Assembly: GCA_949130485.1 (NCBI GenBank)
Contig: OX422191.1
Location: forward strand, 6,077,754 to 6,141,753
Origin: Agelas oroides
Lineage: Eukaryota > Porifera > Demospongiae > Agelasida > Agelasidae
Length of the DNA stretch: 64,000 nucleotides
Direction of reading: 5' to 3'
Shown: one piece after another, positions 1 to 10,447 of the stretch
How positions within the stretch are numbered: position 1 is the first letter of the stretch
How the letters are laid out: each line of letters starts with the position of its first letter
The notes under the pieces: generated by a model
The model's input: only the letters and a program-made list of their open reading frames with translations
Told to the model about the DNA's origin: nothing
Databases searched by the model: none
Translations under genes and position numbers: made by a program

Positions 1-250
1 GTAGTCGAAATGGTCATAGACACCGGCGCCACCACTGACATTCTTGATGAAGCCACATATCGCAACATCCATCAAAATGAAGACACTGAGCTTCAACCAA
101 CCGCGAAACGTTTGTTTGCCTATGGGTCAGCCTCCAGAGAAGTTGACGTTGACGGTGAACAGACTACCTCTACTTGGTGCCTTTCAGGATGGTGACTTCC
201 CCTGCTGGACACTTGTTGTCTTCCAAGGCAGATGTGGATACAAATATTAG
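1..250 (+). pseudogene. Ty3/gypsy retroviral-type aspartic protease fragment
   Basis: The first codons encode the aspartyl protease active-site motif (IDTGAT, residues about 5-10 from the window edge) followed by the flap-side pattern LQPTAKRLFAYGS that is typical of protease domains in Ty3/gypsy pol polyproteins. The frame opened at position 1 stops at 193-195, but the expected continuation (RLPLLGAFQ, then VVFQG) is found in the +2 frame from about 150 to 245, so a frameshift breaks the domain. The protein enters from outside the window on the left. No reverse transcriptase follows, so this is a truncated remnant, not a working element. Confidence 0.75.
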
Positions 251-960
251 TTCATATTCTAATTACGAAGTAGAAGATGTATTGGACACCTTCGGGTATC
301 TCGAGTACCAGCAAACAGAGTACACTATGAGGGCCATACTGGTCGACAAAGTGACCCATTTCTTTCCTCCTGTGGAGGAAACCTGTCAGGAGAAAAAAGT
401 GTGTGATGCACTGGCGAATTGCCTTGATCCTGTCGGAAATTTCAGTGGCAGGGCATTTTTTGCAAGGTCGAAATGGTGACTGAGGGGCCAGGTGGATTCG
501 CAAGTCCGCAACTCTGATGATGAGGGGGGAGATGCATCTTCCTCAAGCAGAGCCATACCTTGCACATCATTCTTTTCGGAGGTACAGTCTGCCAAGTTAA
601 CTTCACTGTTGTTTGAACTGTACAGCAGTTGGACTACCGGTTTTCAGTCCGAGTAAAAAGGAGATGTATTGTTGTTAGTCATTGTATCACTTTCAACGTA
701 TGTATACATTATTATGTAATAACTTATTGTCACATGATCACTGGTAATGATTGAAGAATAATGATGAATGCCATGTGCTAGAGAAAGCAGTCAATGTGTG
801 TAAGAGTGGTCTAGATCGGTACGAATCTGGTCTGCTATAGTCCTAGCTGGACACTACACGCTCGAGAAAGAATGGCCAATTATCTGTAGTTGAAGATAAC
901 CCAACTCTCCCAGTCGAGGTACGAAATACCTGATCTGCGAAACTTAGCGTCCACAGTGCC
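251..960. other. Unassigned stretch with possible polypurine tract and LTR start
   Basis: An ORF at 174-479 (+) does not resemble a family I know. At 655-664 a purine run (AAAAAGGAGA) is followed at 665 by TGTATTGTTG, the arrangement expected at the junction of a retrotransposon polypurine tract and a 3' LTR that begins with TG. A matching LTR elsewhere was not seen, so this remains a suggestion. The rest is AT-rich and featureless. Confidence 0.25.
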
Positions 961-1359
961 ACGCAAGTCAACATCCATGTTGCCGCCGAAGTCAGCGCCT
1001 AAGTCCAAGTTGTCCCGGAGTTCCAAACAGTTCAGCACTATAGGGGACTTCGAAACCCTAAGACAATATGTTCCGTGCAGTCCAGTAGTGGAAATTTTGG
1101 GGGAAGCCAGAGACAGAAGCTTCCATAAGCTATACAGTGAAGATTTGATGAAGCAGTGTTGCAGATATTGGGCCGCATGTCTGAATGATGAGTAAGAGAG
1201 ATCCCGACCCAGTGACCTACCCCCCCTCAGTTTGAGCCTCTCTTTGACTTCCTAGAGGGGGTTGGATCTGTGTACCACCACTTTATGCGGAATGGTTCGG
1301 GGAAGCTGCTAGTGTACCTTTTACCGTCTCTGAGACATGTAGGATTTGCAAAGATCTCT

Positions 1360-2803
1360 CAGTGTTGTGGAAGTTAACTAAAACTAAAACGCATTTTAGT
1401 AAGGCATTTTCAACTAAACTACTTTAAAATCACCAAAAAAACAGTAGTTAACTCTTTACCAACCAAAGACGCGTATACGCGTCATAAATCAACTTTCCGC
1501 TAAACGCGTCATGGGTACTTTTGGAGTTTTCTTCGAGCGTAGCGATTTATTAGGGACTATCTACGCTATTAACCATATTCATTGCACCCACCGGAAGCTA
1601 AATGTGCACAATGGGATTGCAAATAGACAACGTATGAGCTGGAAGTTGAACGTTATGGGGCGCAAGACTCTACCGCAATCGACAGGGCCGAGTTTGTCGT
1701 GACCAATCTCGAGAAGTACACAAGTTATGAAGATGAAATAAAAAGCAGCGTAGAATTAACCGATTATACGCGATAGATGCGTATACACGTCACCATGGAA
1801 CAATGCGTTATACGCGGTAGACGTGTATACGCGTCACAGCTGCAGTTGAGTTTTATCACAGCCGTAGGCTATTAGCAACAGCTTTGATATCCGGTCTGTG
1901 GTTAGGTTGGGGCCTCCCCTAGTAATATGTGGGGTTTGGTCAAGAAGTCCTCAAGGGGCGGAGCGTAGTAAACGCTAGAAGCCATGACGGTCGTTGATCG
2001 GCTCGATCGCGAAAGTTGGTTATTAGCCACGTTTTCTTCTCAACGCCTGTAAGCAGAGATACAACGCTACCTATGAAGGTGCAGCGGGCCTTAGGCTTCA
2101 TACATATCAAAGCAGCTCTGTGATTGCGCCTTGCTGTCAACGAGAAAAGCCAAAGACGCTACTCACAACTATCAACAAGTAAGCCTTCTCCGCAAACCGG
2201 TACTGTATGCTTCGTAACAACTTACCTATGTACAAATTAACCGCGTAGAACCTTTCTCCATCTGTATTCCTCCGTCTGTAGAGTTTTGTTTCAGATCTCA
2301 GATGCTTAAAATTTTAGATATAAGTTTTTATAATGTTGACCTCACGTGACACCAAAATTACCCGCGTTTGAGGTTAATTGCATTCCAATGAACTTAGCTT
2401 GTAATCGGTTAAAAGAAAGCTCTAACTTCCATGCAGATTTCAAACCAGACACAAATTGTACTGCCAAGTTATAAGTACCGGAACAGATCGAAAGTTGCGA
2501 CTTCCGGTGTGACAACATCTGGTTTATTTCACAGGTTCTGCTTTAGTGACAAGCTTCAAAACTACAGCGAAGATGGGCAAAACCCAAGGTACTCCATTGC
2601 TTTTTACCAGAAGTTTGTAGCTGTTTTATAACTGGAGATATAATACCGAATACGCGACATGTTCTCTAAACTGTTCCGGTCATAATTATTACAGTTTATT
2701 ACGTAACATTGCAATCACGCATTACGGTTGGTAAAGGGTTAACTACAACTAAAAGTACCGATATTAGTTCTTTTTAGATTTAGTAATTAAACTAAAACAA
2801 CAC
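1360..2803. mobile_element. Small hAT-like MITE, itself split by a piggyBac-like element
   Basis: Relative to repeat copy B, copy A carries an insertion with left end CAGTGTTGTGG and right end ACAACAC. It is flanked by 8-bp near-identical repeats, AGATCTCT (1352-1359) and AGATTTCT (2804-2811). CAGTG-type ends and 8-bp duplications are the hallmarks of hAT elements. Once the nested element at 1452-2738 is removed the MITE is only about 155 bp, with ACTAAAACTAAAA-like sequence on both arms in inverted orientation. Assignment to hAT is by end sequence only; no transposase is present. Confidence 0.55.
1452..2738. mobile_element. Non-autonomous piggyBac-like element (TTAA target)
   Basis: The element lies between two TTAA tetranucleotides (1448-1451 and 2739-2742). 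Its ends are inverted repeats: CTCTTTACCAACC on the left and GGTTGGTAAAGGG on the right. A TTAA duplication with a CCCTTT-like terminus is characteristic of piggyBac. Close to the left end are several subterminal palindromes of the form GACGCGTATACGCGTC and variants near 1776 and 1820. Positions about 1850-2050 are clearly related to 39,555-39,751 in the other piggyBac-like element of this window. No long ORF is present, so it would need a transposase in trans. Confidence 0.8.
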
Positions 2804-2911
2804 AGATTTCTTCACCACCAGAGACCCGCAAACCAACTGGTGTGGCTATCCTGAGTCAAGGACTAAAACACTGGGGAACCTATATGGTGTTGTCGACCTG
2901 CAGATGCACTG

Positions 2912-3889
2912 CACACAAACCCACCTTGTACAGCTGCTTTCCGAGATCAAGTTTAGTGGACCAGGGTTGTGGCAGTTGATGGCAGCCCTCTACAGGTGTG
3001 AGGCCTCCGTCCAAAAGAGCTGTCATCCAATGGGGTTACTTGTTACAACAGATTGTTTAAACCTTTTGTGGTGGGATGAAGCAAGAGAGGGAGCTCGTAT
3101 CATTTTCCCTCGTGTCTGTCATGCTTTTCTTCAGCTGCGCCAAATCGATATTAGCACTCGACTCCGCCTACTTCCTGCAAGATGCATGCATAAAGCACTT
3201 TGTTCACCAACCACTAACACCTTGAGCTCTGGTTCACAACATTTTGGAGGTATACAATTGTTGATCTTGTGATCACTAAACTCTAGGGCGACTGACTTCA
3301 AGGATGTGTTAACCTGCCTGGAAATAATCGCAACGAAGTGCTGTGAATGCAGGGCAAAGTGGACTCCTCCACCAACACCTGACATGCTCCACCTGTCCGA
3401 TTCAATGCAGAGTGTGCAACTCAAAGACTCAAGTATTGTCAAGAATGAAGGCTATGGAGGAACTGTTAAGCAGTGTTGCAGCGAGAGTGAAGGGTTTGGA
3501 GGAGCAGTGTGATGACATTCGAGAAGACCTGCTGCCCAAGCACCACTAACCACCACCACTTTTGTCTCACACACCCACCCAGAGAAAGGAACATTTGTGT
3601 CCACCTAAAAAAAAAAAAAAAGCTGTGGCATAGACTCTGCTCCCTACCCAGTACATGCATAACTAGTAAGATATTCAGATGGCTTGGTAACCTTAGCCAC
3701 CAGCTTCCAGAGTCCAGAACTTGCTAGAAGGGAGAAGGAGAAGCAGTCTCCTCTGGGGAAGCAACCTCAGCCACAGTGCATCATTACCGGAGAAACTATC
3801 CACTAGACTTTTAATGAAGAATGTTGAACTGCCCCTTTGTGCAATTAACTGTACTAGCAGGAAAGCAATAGGGGACCAGGACTGGGAAG
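2912..3889 (+). other. Degenerate region with coiled-coil ORF, unassigned
   Basis: No intact gene is seen. An ORF at 3343-3549 ends in a short heptad-like stretch (MKAMEELLSSVAARVKGLEE) preceded by Cys-rich sequence (CSTCPIQCRVC). This is reminiscent of the PHD-plus-coiled-coil ORF1 of some LINEs, and a LINE-type C-terminus lies just downstream at 3.9-4.3 kb. The link is inference. A poly-A run occurs at 3607-3621. Confidence 0.3.
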
Positions 3890-4330
3890 CCTTTGCTGGC
3901 TACCATAGTTTGGAGTGGAATAATAAAGTTTGGAACCCCAAGGTGGTGGATACAACCAGTGGAGGAAGACTATCTGTCTATCGAGTGCTTAAACCCTCTC
4001 CAGGTACTGAACCCTATGTGGCAGTCAACATCCAGTTTGCAGAGTGATTGCTGGTCTACAAATGGGATGCCTACCTCTACAGGTAGAAACAGGAAGATAC
4101 ACCCAAACCCCATATGAGAGGAGAACATGCAAGCTATGCTCAACGGGTGTGGAGGACCAAAAACACTTTCTCCTTTTTGCCCAGCCCTGCAACAAGAATG
4201 AAACCTGCTTTTCAAACCAGACAGGACCACAATTGTACCACTAACTTTATGGCCATGGACCCTGAACAGAAGACATTGCACCTGCCGGCCACCAAGGCTA
4301 ATCCTTTTGTTACTGCAACCCTATATTAAA
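3890..4330 (+). pseudogene. LINE reverse-transcriptase C-terminal fragment
   Basis: Two overlapping frames encode pieces of the conserved tail found at the C-terminus of many non-LTR reverse transcriptases. First comes LEWNNKVWNP...YVAVNIQFAE (about 3895-4047), then in the next frame LQMGCLPLQVETGRY followed by RTCKLCSTGVEDQKHFLLF (4044-4200). The R-x-G-x-LPLxVExGRY and CxxC...VEDxxHFLL pattern is the recognisable part. Stops and a frameshift show it is dead. Confidence 0.5.
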
Positions 4331-4760
4331 AATGTACAAGAAACGTTAGTCCCTTCTCTTTGCCATTCACCTCTGTGTTCAGTGCTAGTGCAGTCGTCCT
4401 TTTTGTAGTCTGTCTCATGGTTCTGTGATTGGGTGTCATGAGAAGGCTTGTCTGTTTTTATGTAGCTTGTCTCTTGGTAGTTTTTCCGAAAGGAGTGCCA
4501 GGGGAGGGATGTAATGTCCCCATGTAGTATGTCCCTTGGTACACTGAAAGGAGCCCTTGGTACACTGAAAGGAGCCCCAGAGGAAGGCTAAGTTGTCTGT
4601 CGGTCTCTAGTGTAGTCTGTCTCCTGGTGTTCTGCGAGGGGCTTCAGGAGAACACTTGGTTATTATTTATGTAGCTTGTCTCTTGGTACTTTCCTAAATG
4701 ATAATTTAATAAATCACTGCCAGCTCCTGAAGAGAGTCCGAATATTGTTCAAGCTCATGA
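4331..4760. repeat. Degenerate short tandem repeats after the LINE tail
   Basis: Phrases such as TGTAG(T/C)TTGTCTC, CTTGGTA and GGAGCCC recur at about 90-100 bp spacing, and a 22-bp unit (CCTTGGTACACTGAAAGGAG) is duplicated directly at about 4547-4590. AATAAA occurs at about 4709. This looks like a repeated 3' untranslated tail, possibly belonging to the LINE fragment immediately upstream, although that connection is not proven. Confidence 0.4.
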
Positions 4761-4769
4761 CTTAATCAG

Positions 4770-5220
4770 TAAAAGCATCTGATACCAGATATTGCTCCGC
4801 GGATACAATGTTTTGCCATATATGTATCTGTTGTCTGCTCGCAGTCACCAGAGTGCTTGAACATTTTGCTGGGCTACATGTGCCACATTGTAAGGGTAAG
4901 CCACCGATACAAATGGCCACCCTGGGTTGCATACGATCAGAATCTGTTTAGAAGCAGCAGACAGTGGGACAAAAGAGTAGGTATGCATCCATCCCAGCCT
5001 ATATGCTCAGGGTCAGGCTAGTGAGGAAGCTCAATGCAGGTCCTGCCACATGCCTGACCACAACACCGATACCTGTCCACTGAACCCCCCTCAACCCAAA
5101 CGCTCAAAGCCTGCCCTTCCACAGGCCCCTGTTGCCAAAGGTCTGCAATAAGTTTGGGAGCCTGCCACTTTGGGGTCAAGTGCAAGTATGTTCATGCATG
5201 AAGTGTGTGCGGTGGGCAGC
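4770..5220 (+). pseudogene. Retroelement gag-like protein with CCHC knuckle (fragment)
   Basis: Read across frames, the segment encodes FAIYVSVVCSQSPE, then WVAYDQNLFRSS.RQW, then a zinc knuckle CRSCHMPDHNTDTC (C-x2-C-x4-H-x4-C) at about 5035-5079. The order of a helical domain, a WxxYDxxFR motif and a CCHC finger resembles gag-like first ORFs of sponge and cnidarian retroelements (DIRS-like or LINE). It is broken by stops and frameshifts. The exact parent family cannot be told from this piece. Confidence 0.45.
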
Positions 5221-6100
5221 GCTGCAAGCGTAAATTACCTTGGCTCAAACAGTTTAGAGTTTAGTGCTACGTAGGTAAAAGATTTAGATTTTGTCTGCGT
5301 TCCAACATCTCATTACCTTCATCAATGGCCTTTTTGGTTGCTGTGACTTTGTCCGGGTCTCAATAATTCTCCTCAGAAAGTGTTTCTGCAACTGTTTTAA
5401 GAGTCTCTTTCACTTGTTCATTGAAATCGTGTTGGACTTTGTGGCCTTTGCTATACGGCTTTTCCTTCCACCTTATGTATATGCCTGTGGTACTCTGAAG
5501 TCAATAACTACATGTAGTACCTTGCACTGATGCAACTTGTATGTGACTGTGTTTTCTCCTATTATTGTAGACACCAACTGGTAAGCAATACTTACAGAGT
5601 TACGCAAAACAGAATTTACAACATACCCTTTTGGTCCAGAAGGACCATTTAGTAAAACAAGACTCCAACTTAAGCCTGTCCTAATTGAAAACCAGAACGT
5701 GGCTGCTAGCCACGTGGTCCAGATTCATGCGCATGCGTGTTTTCCGCGGAGTAAAAAATGGCCGACTTATCATGTAGCCGTACCAACAGGAAACGCTCTA
5801 GCTTCGCAACGAAGCATTTTCAGAGAAAATCGCTTAAATTTTCGACCTTCATCCGCTGCTGAGAAGGTTAGTATCATTTGTGGCACGAATAATCACGTGA
5901 AAAGTGAGATGTTGAGTAACAGACACACAGACCAAGTACTGTAACCCTCGCTGCACATGCGCGCCGAGGGTTAAAAAGGTCACTTTTGCAACTGGATACC
6001 GTGAACACACTATCATATATGACATGGTAACAAAACTTAATAGCTGAGCTGAGTTCTAATGTTGTATTGGACCATGACCATTACAAAACTCGATTGCAGG
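5221..6100. other. No gene recognised
   Basis: Only short unrecognised ORFs are present. An NRF1-like ATGCGCATGCGT motif at about 5727-5738 is followed by AAATGGCCGACTT at 5756, which would suit a CpG-type promoter and start codon, but no coding continuation is convincing. Confidence 0.3.
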
Positions 6101-6169
6101 GTGATCCCAATGCATCAACAAATGTGACATGTGCCCAGCTTGGTGTTGGAGAAGCAGGGAAAACCTAAT

Positions 6170-6800
6170 TGAAAACCAGAATGTGGCTACTGTACCGTTT
6201 GATCACCTCTTTGACCTATATCACGGCAGTATCAGTGAGTTTGAGGGAGCTTGGGAAGACTGGACTCCCTACACCGAGCGATTGCAACAGTACTTCACCG
6301 CAAATGAAGTAACCGATGCCGGCAAAAAAGGGCTATCTTGCTGAGCGCTTATAGTACTCCTGCATATCAGCTAATCCGCACCTTGGTGGCGCCGCAGAAG
6401 CTAACCAAAAAATCATTCGCCGAGATTGTCAAACCGATGAGTGACCACTACCACCCCAAACCTTCGCGCCCATTGTGCAGTCCTTCCTGTTTAATACTCA
6501 CTCTTGGATGCATGGAGAGTTGGTAGCAGCCTTTGTAGCAGAGCTGAAGAGGATCTTCAAACATTGCAACTACGGAGATTCGTTAAACGACATGATTTGT
6601 GACTGTCTTGTGTGTGGAATTAATGACAGACGGATACAGCATCGACTACTTGTAGAAGCCAAATTAGCGTATATACAAGAAGGCCTTTGAACTCGCCCAG
6701 GCAATGGAGATGGCTGAATGAAATGCCCAAGATCTACAGGGTCCTAAAGCCGAAAGACTTCTTGTGGTAACCAAGCCGAAGTGTTATCGCTGAGGAGGAA
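6170..6800 (+). pseudogene. gypsy gag (capsid plus ruined zinc knuckle)
   Basis: The frames encode EDWTPYTERLQQYFTANEVTDA, YQLIRTLVAPQKLTKKSF, LNDMICDCLVCGINDRRIQ and RLLVEAKL. This is the retrotransposon gag pattern in which the polyprotein forms the capsid shell around element RNA. Two frameshifts separate the pieces (near 6,335 and 6,480). At about 6,779 the first half of a CCHC knuckle reads KCYR-stop-GGKHA, so the second Cys codon is now TGA. Compared with copies 2 and 3 this copy keeps an Arg codon (CGA) in YTERLQQ, where those copies have a stop. Confidence 0.8.
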
Positions 6801-7269
6801 AACATGCTAGGGAGGTCTGGTGGCATGCTCCCCCAGAAAATGTTTGTGCTCTGAGATTGCTTCTAAGGTCATATTTGTACCCAAATGCCACTAGTCCGAC
6901 TAGAGTGCATGGCGGGAGTAATACCGCCGTTCGCCACGATACACGTCAGTCGTCACGAGGCGTTTCAGTTACTATAGTCGACCTTGTACGTGTCGGGTCT
7001 GATGAGGTGGGCATCTTATAGACGAATTGACGACCTGGACAAGAACAGTTTCTACTTTGTAATTCACTTTGAAACTAGTTCAGACTGAAGGGCGGAGACT
7101 TGCACTTGCAGTACGCATGCGTAATAGCATAGATATGGTAATAGTATCGAACGCACGAGTTCAAGACCCAAGGTGAGCTTTACTAATCATAGTTACTCAG
7201 GCCTACCTCCAGGTTCCAGGTCAAGAATTGGGGGGGCTGAAGACCCCCTCCCCTAGCCTCCCAGTTCTG

Positions 7270-8220
7270 CCGCCTAGGGGTATGAGTCTACCTAGATGAT
7301 ATCTTGGTGACAGGAGAGACCAAAGACAAGCATCTCCAAAACCTTGAACAGGTGCTCTCAAGACTTGAGAAAGCAGGACTCCAGCTACAACGCCAAAAGT
7401 GTACTTACATGCAGCCTTCTGTTGAATATCTGGGCCATCGTATATCAGCCGCAGGATTGCAAGCAACAGAGGAGAAGGTTTGTGCCATTGTGGATGCTCC
7501 AGTTCCCAAAGACATGACACAACTGAGGTCATTCCTGGGACTTGTAAATTATTATGGCAAGTTCTCGCCTTAGCTTTCCAGCACACTAGCTCCTCTGTAT
7601 GCACTCCAGCAAAAGAAAGCCAGATGGACTTGGGGAACGGCTCAAGACAAAAAATTCAAGGAGGCCAAAGGTCAGTTAACCTCACCATGTCTGCTTGTTC
7701 ACTTTGATCCCAGGAGGGAGTTGGTCCTCTCCTGTGATGCCTCACCCTACGGTGTTGGAGCTATCCTGTCACACCGGGAGGAGGGAGGCTGTAGCATACT
7801 GGGCCGTAAGTTCACCATTCTGTCTGACTATAAACAGTTACGCCATCTTTTTAGTGAGTCCAGACCAATACCACCCATGCCTTCTTCCCGTATCCAGTGC
7901 TGGGCTCTGACGCTGAGTGCCTATGACTATGCCATTGAGTACAGATTGGGAGAGACAGTGCTGCTTATGGAGTCGCTGCAGTCTTCAGAGTTGAGTACAG
8001 ACTGAGAGACAAGCATTCAGCTGTGTTGAGCCATTTGCCACTGCCAGAGTCTGTAAAGGAGACTTCACAGCCTGGTGAGACAGTGCTGCTTATGGAGTCA
8101 CTGCAGTCCTCACCTGTAAATGCCAACCAGATCAAGTGATGGACTGATCATGATCCTCCTCTTTCAAAGGTTTGTGATTTCACACTGCAAGGTTGGCCAG
8201 CTCCAACCTGGTCTATTAAG
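7270..8220 (+). pseudogene. gypsy reverse transcriptase (3' part) and RNase H
   Basis: VYLDDILVTG carries the catalytic YxDD box of the RT palm. It is followed by HLQNLEQVLSRLEKAGL, EYLGHRISAAGL and RSFLGLVNYYGKFSP, the thumb/connection segment typical of Ty3/gypsy. RNase H follows with ELVLSCDASPYGVGAIL (first catalytic Asp in SCDAS) and FTILSDYKQLRHLF. A stop at 7,571 and a deletion between GGCSILG and RKFT remove part of RNase H, including the conserved AVVFGVKKFH region. The linker at 8,110-8,200 (NQIK.WTDHDP.LSK) continues towards integrase. Confidence 0.85.
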
Positions 8221-8358
8221 CTAGACCATCTCTCAGAAAGTGAGACTAGTTCCAACCCTACCAACGACGACATGAAGAGCCTAGTGTTGAACATGGATGT
8301 GTACTGTGGGGAACCCGTGTAGTGGGTCCCTCATGCAGGCCGTACTCGAGTGGTGGAA

Positions 8359-9171
8359 TAGGTGAATGATTATATCTTCATGACGTAGCGCTATTTCATT
8401 GGCTAGTGTCAATGCTTGTATGACATTGCGCTATTTCATTGGCTTGTTCAGAATTGATACTGCTGACTCGGCACAACCAAGAAAGAGCTCAATGGTCACC
8501 AGACCCTTTTCCTCGTGAGAGGGTGGGGTCTGGGCACGAGACTAAAGAAATTCGACTTGGTCCACCAGACTGTTGTGAGAGGGTGGGGTCCGGGGACAGC
8601 TGACTTGCTCACGTGACAATCTCATGGATTTGCATCTCTATTTAATGCCAACCAGAAGATGAACAGCCGCTTGTACCTTCTTCTCCCTCGCGTTCCTCTG
8701 AGGACTCTTGGATTTGGCCTGGATACGTCTCTTCCTCAATTCATTCACGACTTGACGAAGGAGCTGGCGGTGCTGCAGCTTCTCAGAAACAAGTCCAGAG
8801 ACAGAGTAATGACAAAGCTGTCACCAACAGTACAAGTAGTGAATTTAGTACATATCTGCGTTCCCCGCTGCATGCTGCCAAGACTCCAGCCATTTTAATG
8901 CAATTATGAGGCTTTCCCAGTGGCTTCTTGAATCCAATGTTTTGTAATTTATTCCTTTTTTGCCCTTTTGTAAACATACAGTAATCCTGGATTACTTCAT
9001 GTTCCCCCAACTCACCCTGCACACATATATACAAACCACAGGGACAACCAGACATGGTTGGTAGCGATGCCCCATCCTCACCAACTATCAGTCTGATGTG
9101 CAGTGAGAGAGTGTCAGTTTTGGACCAGGAGTCAGGACCGATACCTGAGGGTCCTCCCATTCACTCTGGTC
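8359..9171. mobile_element. Insertion in gypsy copy 1 integrase (about 810 bp)
   Basis: Gypsy copy 3 runs continuously through GTGGTGGAAGAACTCCACGA, whereas copy 1 is interrupted here. The insert is bounded by TA on each side and its ends share TGAATG in inverted orientation (GGTGAATGATTA at the left; CATTCACTCTGGTCC at the right). Inside, the 16-mer CGCTATTTCATTGGCT occurs twice (about 8,388 and 8,427) as CCAAT-like boxes, with TATTTAATGCC near 8,640, so it has promoter-like features. The family is unknown. Confidence 0.5.
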
Positions 9172-9245
9172 CTACTCTATGAGGGACATATCCAGGAGTC
9201 TCACACATGAAGCCACTTGCTCGCAGCTTTGTGCAGGAATGGACC

Positions 9246-9877
9246 TAGCCTCGTACCCAGGCTCTTGGTGGGCGGGGAAAAGAGAGCTTGGTATCCACTG
9301 TTTGCACATGCGCTTAATTTCCCAGAAATCTTGGGAAATTGGAAACTATCGTGTTATATCCGTACAACCGTGACGTCATAATGTATACTTACCCCTACAT
9401 CGTCCGCGCATTTACTGACCAATGATGGAATTCTTTCGATCGTTTGTTCTTCTGTGCCCTCCAGTTCCCTCCGTCGGCTAGGTACTTCTGATATGAGTCT
9501 CAAGAAAGTACATGTAGCTTCTATTTTGGACGTTTGCTTAGGGAAATACGTGTTTATACGACTATTTCCTGGTAAGTCTGTGTGATACAAAGTGTTGCCG
9601 TTTGTCATAGGCTGTAAGTTATCAAGAACTTATAGCGAATCAGGGCGGTGTAGCGCCAGTTGTGGTGTAGTTGTTTCGCTCTTCGCTGCACACTACTATA
9701 CTAATATACTTGCTAAATTGTATGTCACACTATATATAAACTACGTGGATAAGTATTACGCATTCCCCTCCACTATTGCCTGAACACGTGTTCAGCAGGG
9801 GATAATTACGCACAGCGCGAACAGTAGATACCAGGCTCTTTTTCTCCCCGTCCACCAAGAGCCTGGGTATGAGGCTA
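9246..9877. mobile_element. Foldback MITE with TAGCCTCG termini and 9-bp TSD
   Basis: The element is bounded by a perfect 9-bp direct repeat GAATGGACC (9237-9245 and 9878-9886), and its outer roughly 60 bp form an inverted repeat beginning TAGCCTCGTACCCAGGC. Gypsy copy 3 supplies the empty site. No ORF of transposase type is seen. A 9-bp duplication is typical of Mutator-like (MULE) elements, but the terminal sequence alone does not settle the superfamily. Related ends occur at 20,846, 54,895-55,005 and 61,676-61,696. Confidence 0.8.
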
Positions 9878-10447
9878 GAATGGACCATGACCTGGAAGCG
9901 AAAGTGAAAAGTTGTCAAGCCACCAGCTCCTTTACATCCATGGGAGTGGCCTCAATGCCCATGGAGGGCGTATCCATGTGGACTATACAGGCCCATTTCT
10001 TGGAAAGATGTTCCTTGCAGTCTTTGATGCTCAATCAAAGTGGATGGAAGTTGAGGTAGTGAGTGCAGCTACCTCTGCCATCACCATCTAGAAACTGAGA
10101 GTCACGTTTGCTATACATGGGTTGCCAGAGATGTTAGTCTCAGACAATGGCTCAGGTTTCACTAGTGTTGAGTTACAGGAGGTTATGACGAAAAATGGCA
10201 TTCGTCACATCAAAGTTGCCTTTTATCATCCAGCTTCAAAATGGCTTAGCTGAAAGGGCGTTCAGACTTTTCAGTCTTTGTTTTTATCTTGACTTGTTGA
10301 GATCTAATGTTGCTAGTCGTGTTTACCCAAAACAACAAAGCCAGAAAGTAGGACATGACCAAACCATGACCAAACCAACCCGACAGAGACAGTTTCGTGT
10401 GGGCGACAATGTTTTTGTTCTTAATTTTTCATCTGGACCGAAAATGC
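9878..10447 (+). pseudogene. gypsy integrase core and C-terminal domain, copy 1
   Basis: In three frames the segment encodes the DDE integrase core: HVDYTGPFLGKMF (first Asp), then LPEMLVSDNGSGFTS (second Asp), then NGIRHIKVAF.HPAS. It ends with the C-terminal DNA-binding module RQRQFRVGDNVFVLNFSSGP. Integrase inserts retroelement cDNA into chromosomes. Here the Glu-bearing helix (normally N-GLAERAVQ) is shifted out of frame. The coding sequence stops abruptly at the junction with repeat copy B (10,448). Confidence 0.8.

Larger units (their letters stand above)
961..2911 (+). repeat. Dispersed repeat copy A (split by nested insertions)
   Basis: Segments 961-1359 and 2812-2911 together match 10,448-10,938 with only scattered substitutions. 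The middle (1,360-2,811) is absent from the other copy and is a later insertion. Both copies keep the same short open frame (890-1195 here, 10,449-10,673 there) ending in the same residues (CLNDE then stop). The internal part has LPPK.APKSKLS, then PCSPVVEILGEA, then SFHKLY and MKQCCRYW. I do not recognise the protein. The downstream CTGCAGATGCACTGCACA marks the end of homology. Confidence 0.8.
6160..10445 (+). mobile_element. Ty3/gypsy copy 1 (gag to integrase, interrupted)
   Basis: Fragments lie in canonical order: gag capsid (6,170-6,720), zinc knuckle (about 6,780), C-terminal RT with YLDD (7,280-7,580), RNase H (7,580-8,000), linker (8,090-8,220), integrase zinc-binding region (8,280-9,240), then integrase core and C-terminus (9,880-10,445). 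The N-terminal half of RT and the protease are missing between about 6,850 and 7,270. Two insertions split the integrase (8,359-9,171 and 9,246-9,877). Multiple stops and frameshifts make it non-functional. LTRs were not identified. Confidence 0.85.

Noticed and set aside
1452..2738. Protein-coding piggyBac transposase in this element
   Set aside because: No DDE/DDD or Cys-rich finger motifs in any frame; only short ORFs, so it is non-autonomous.
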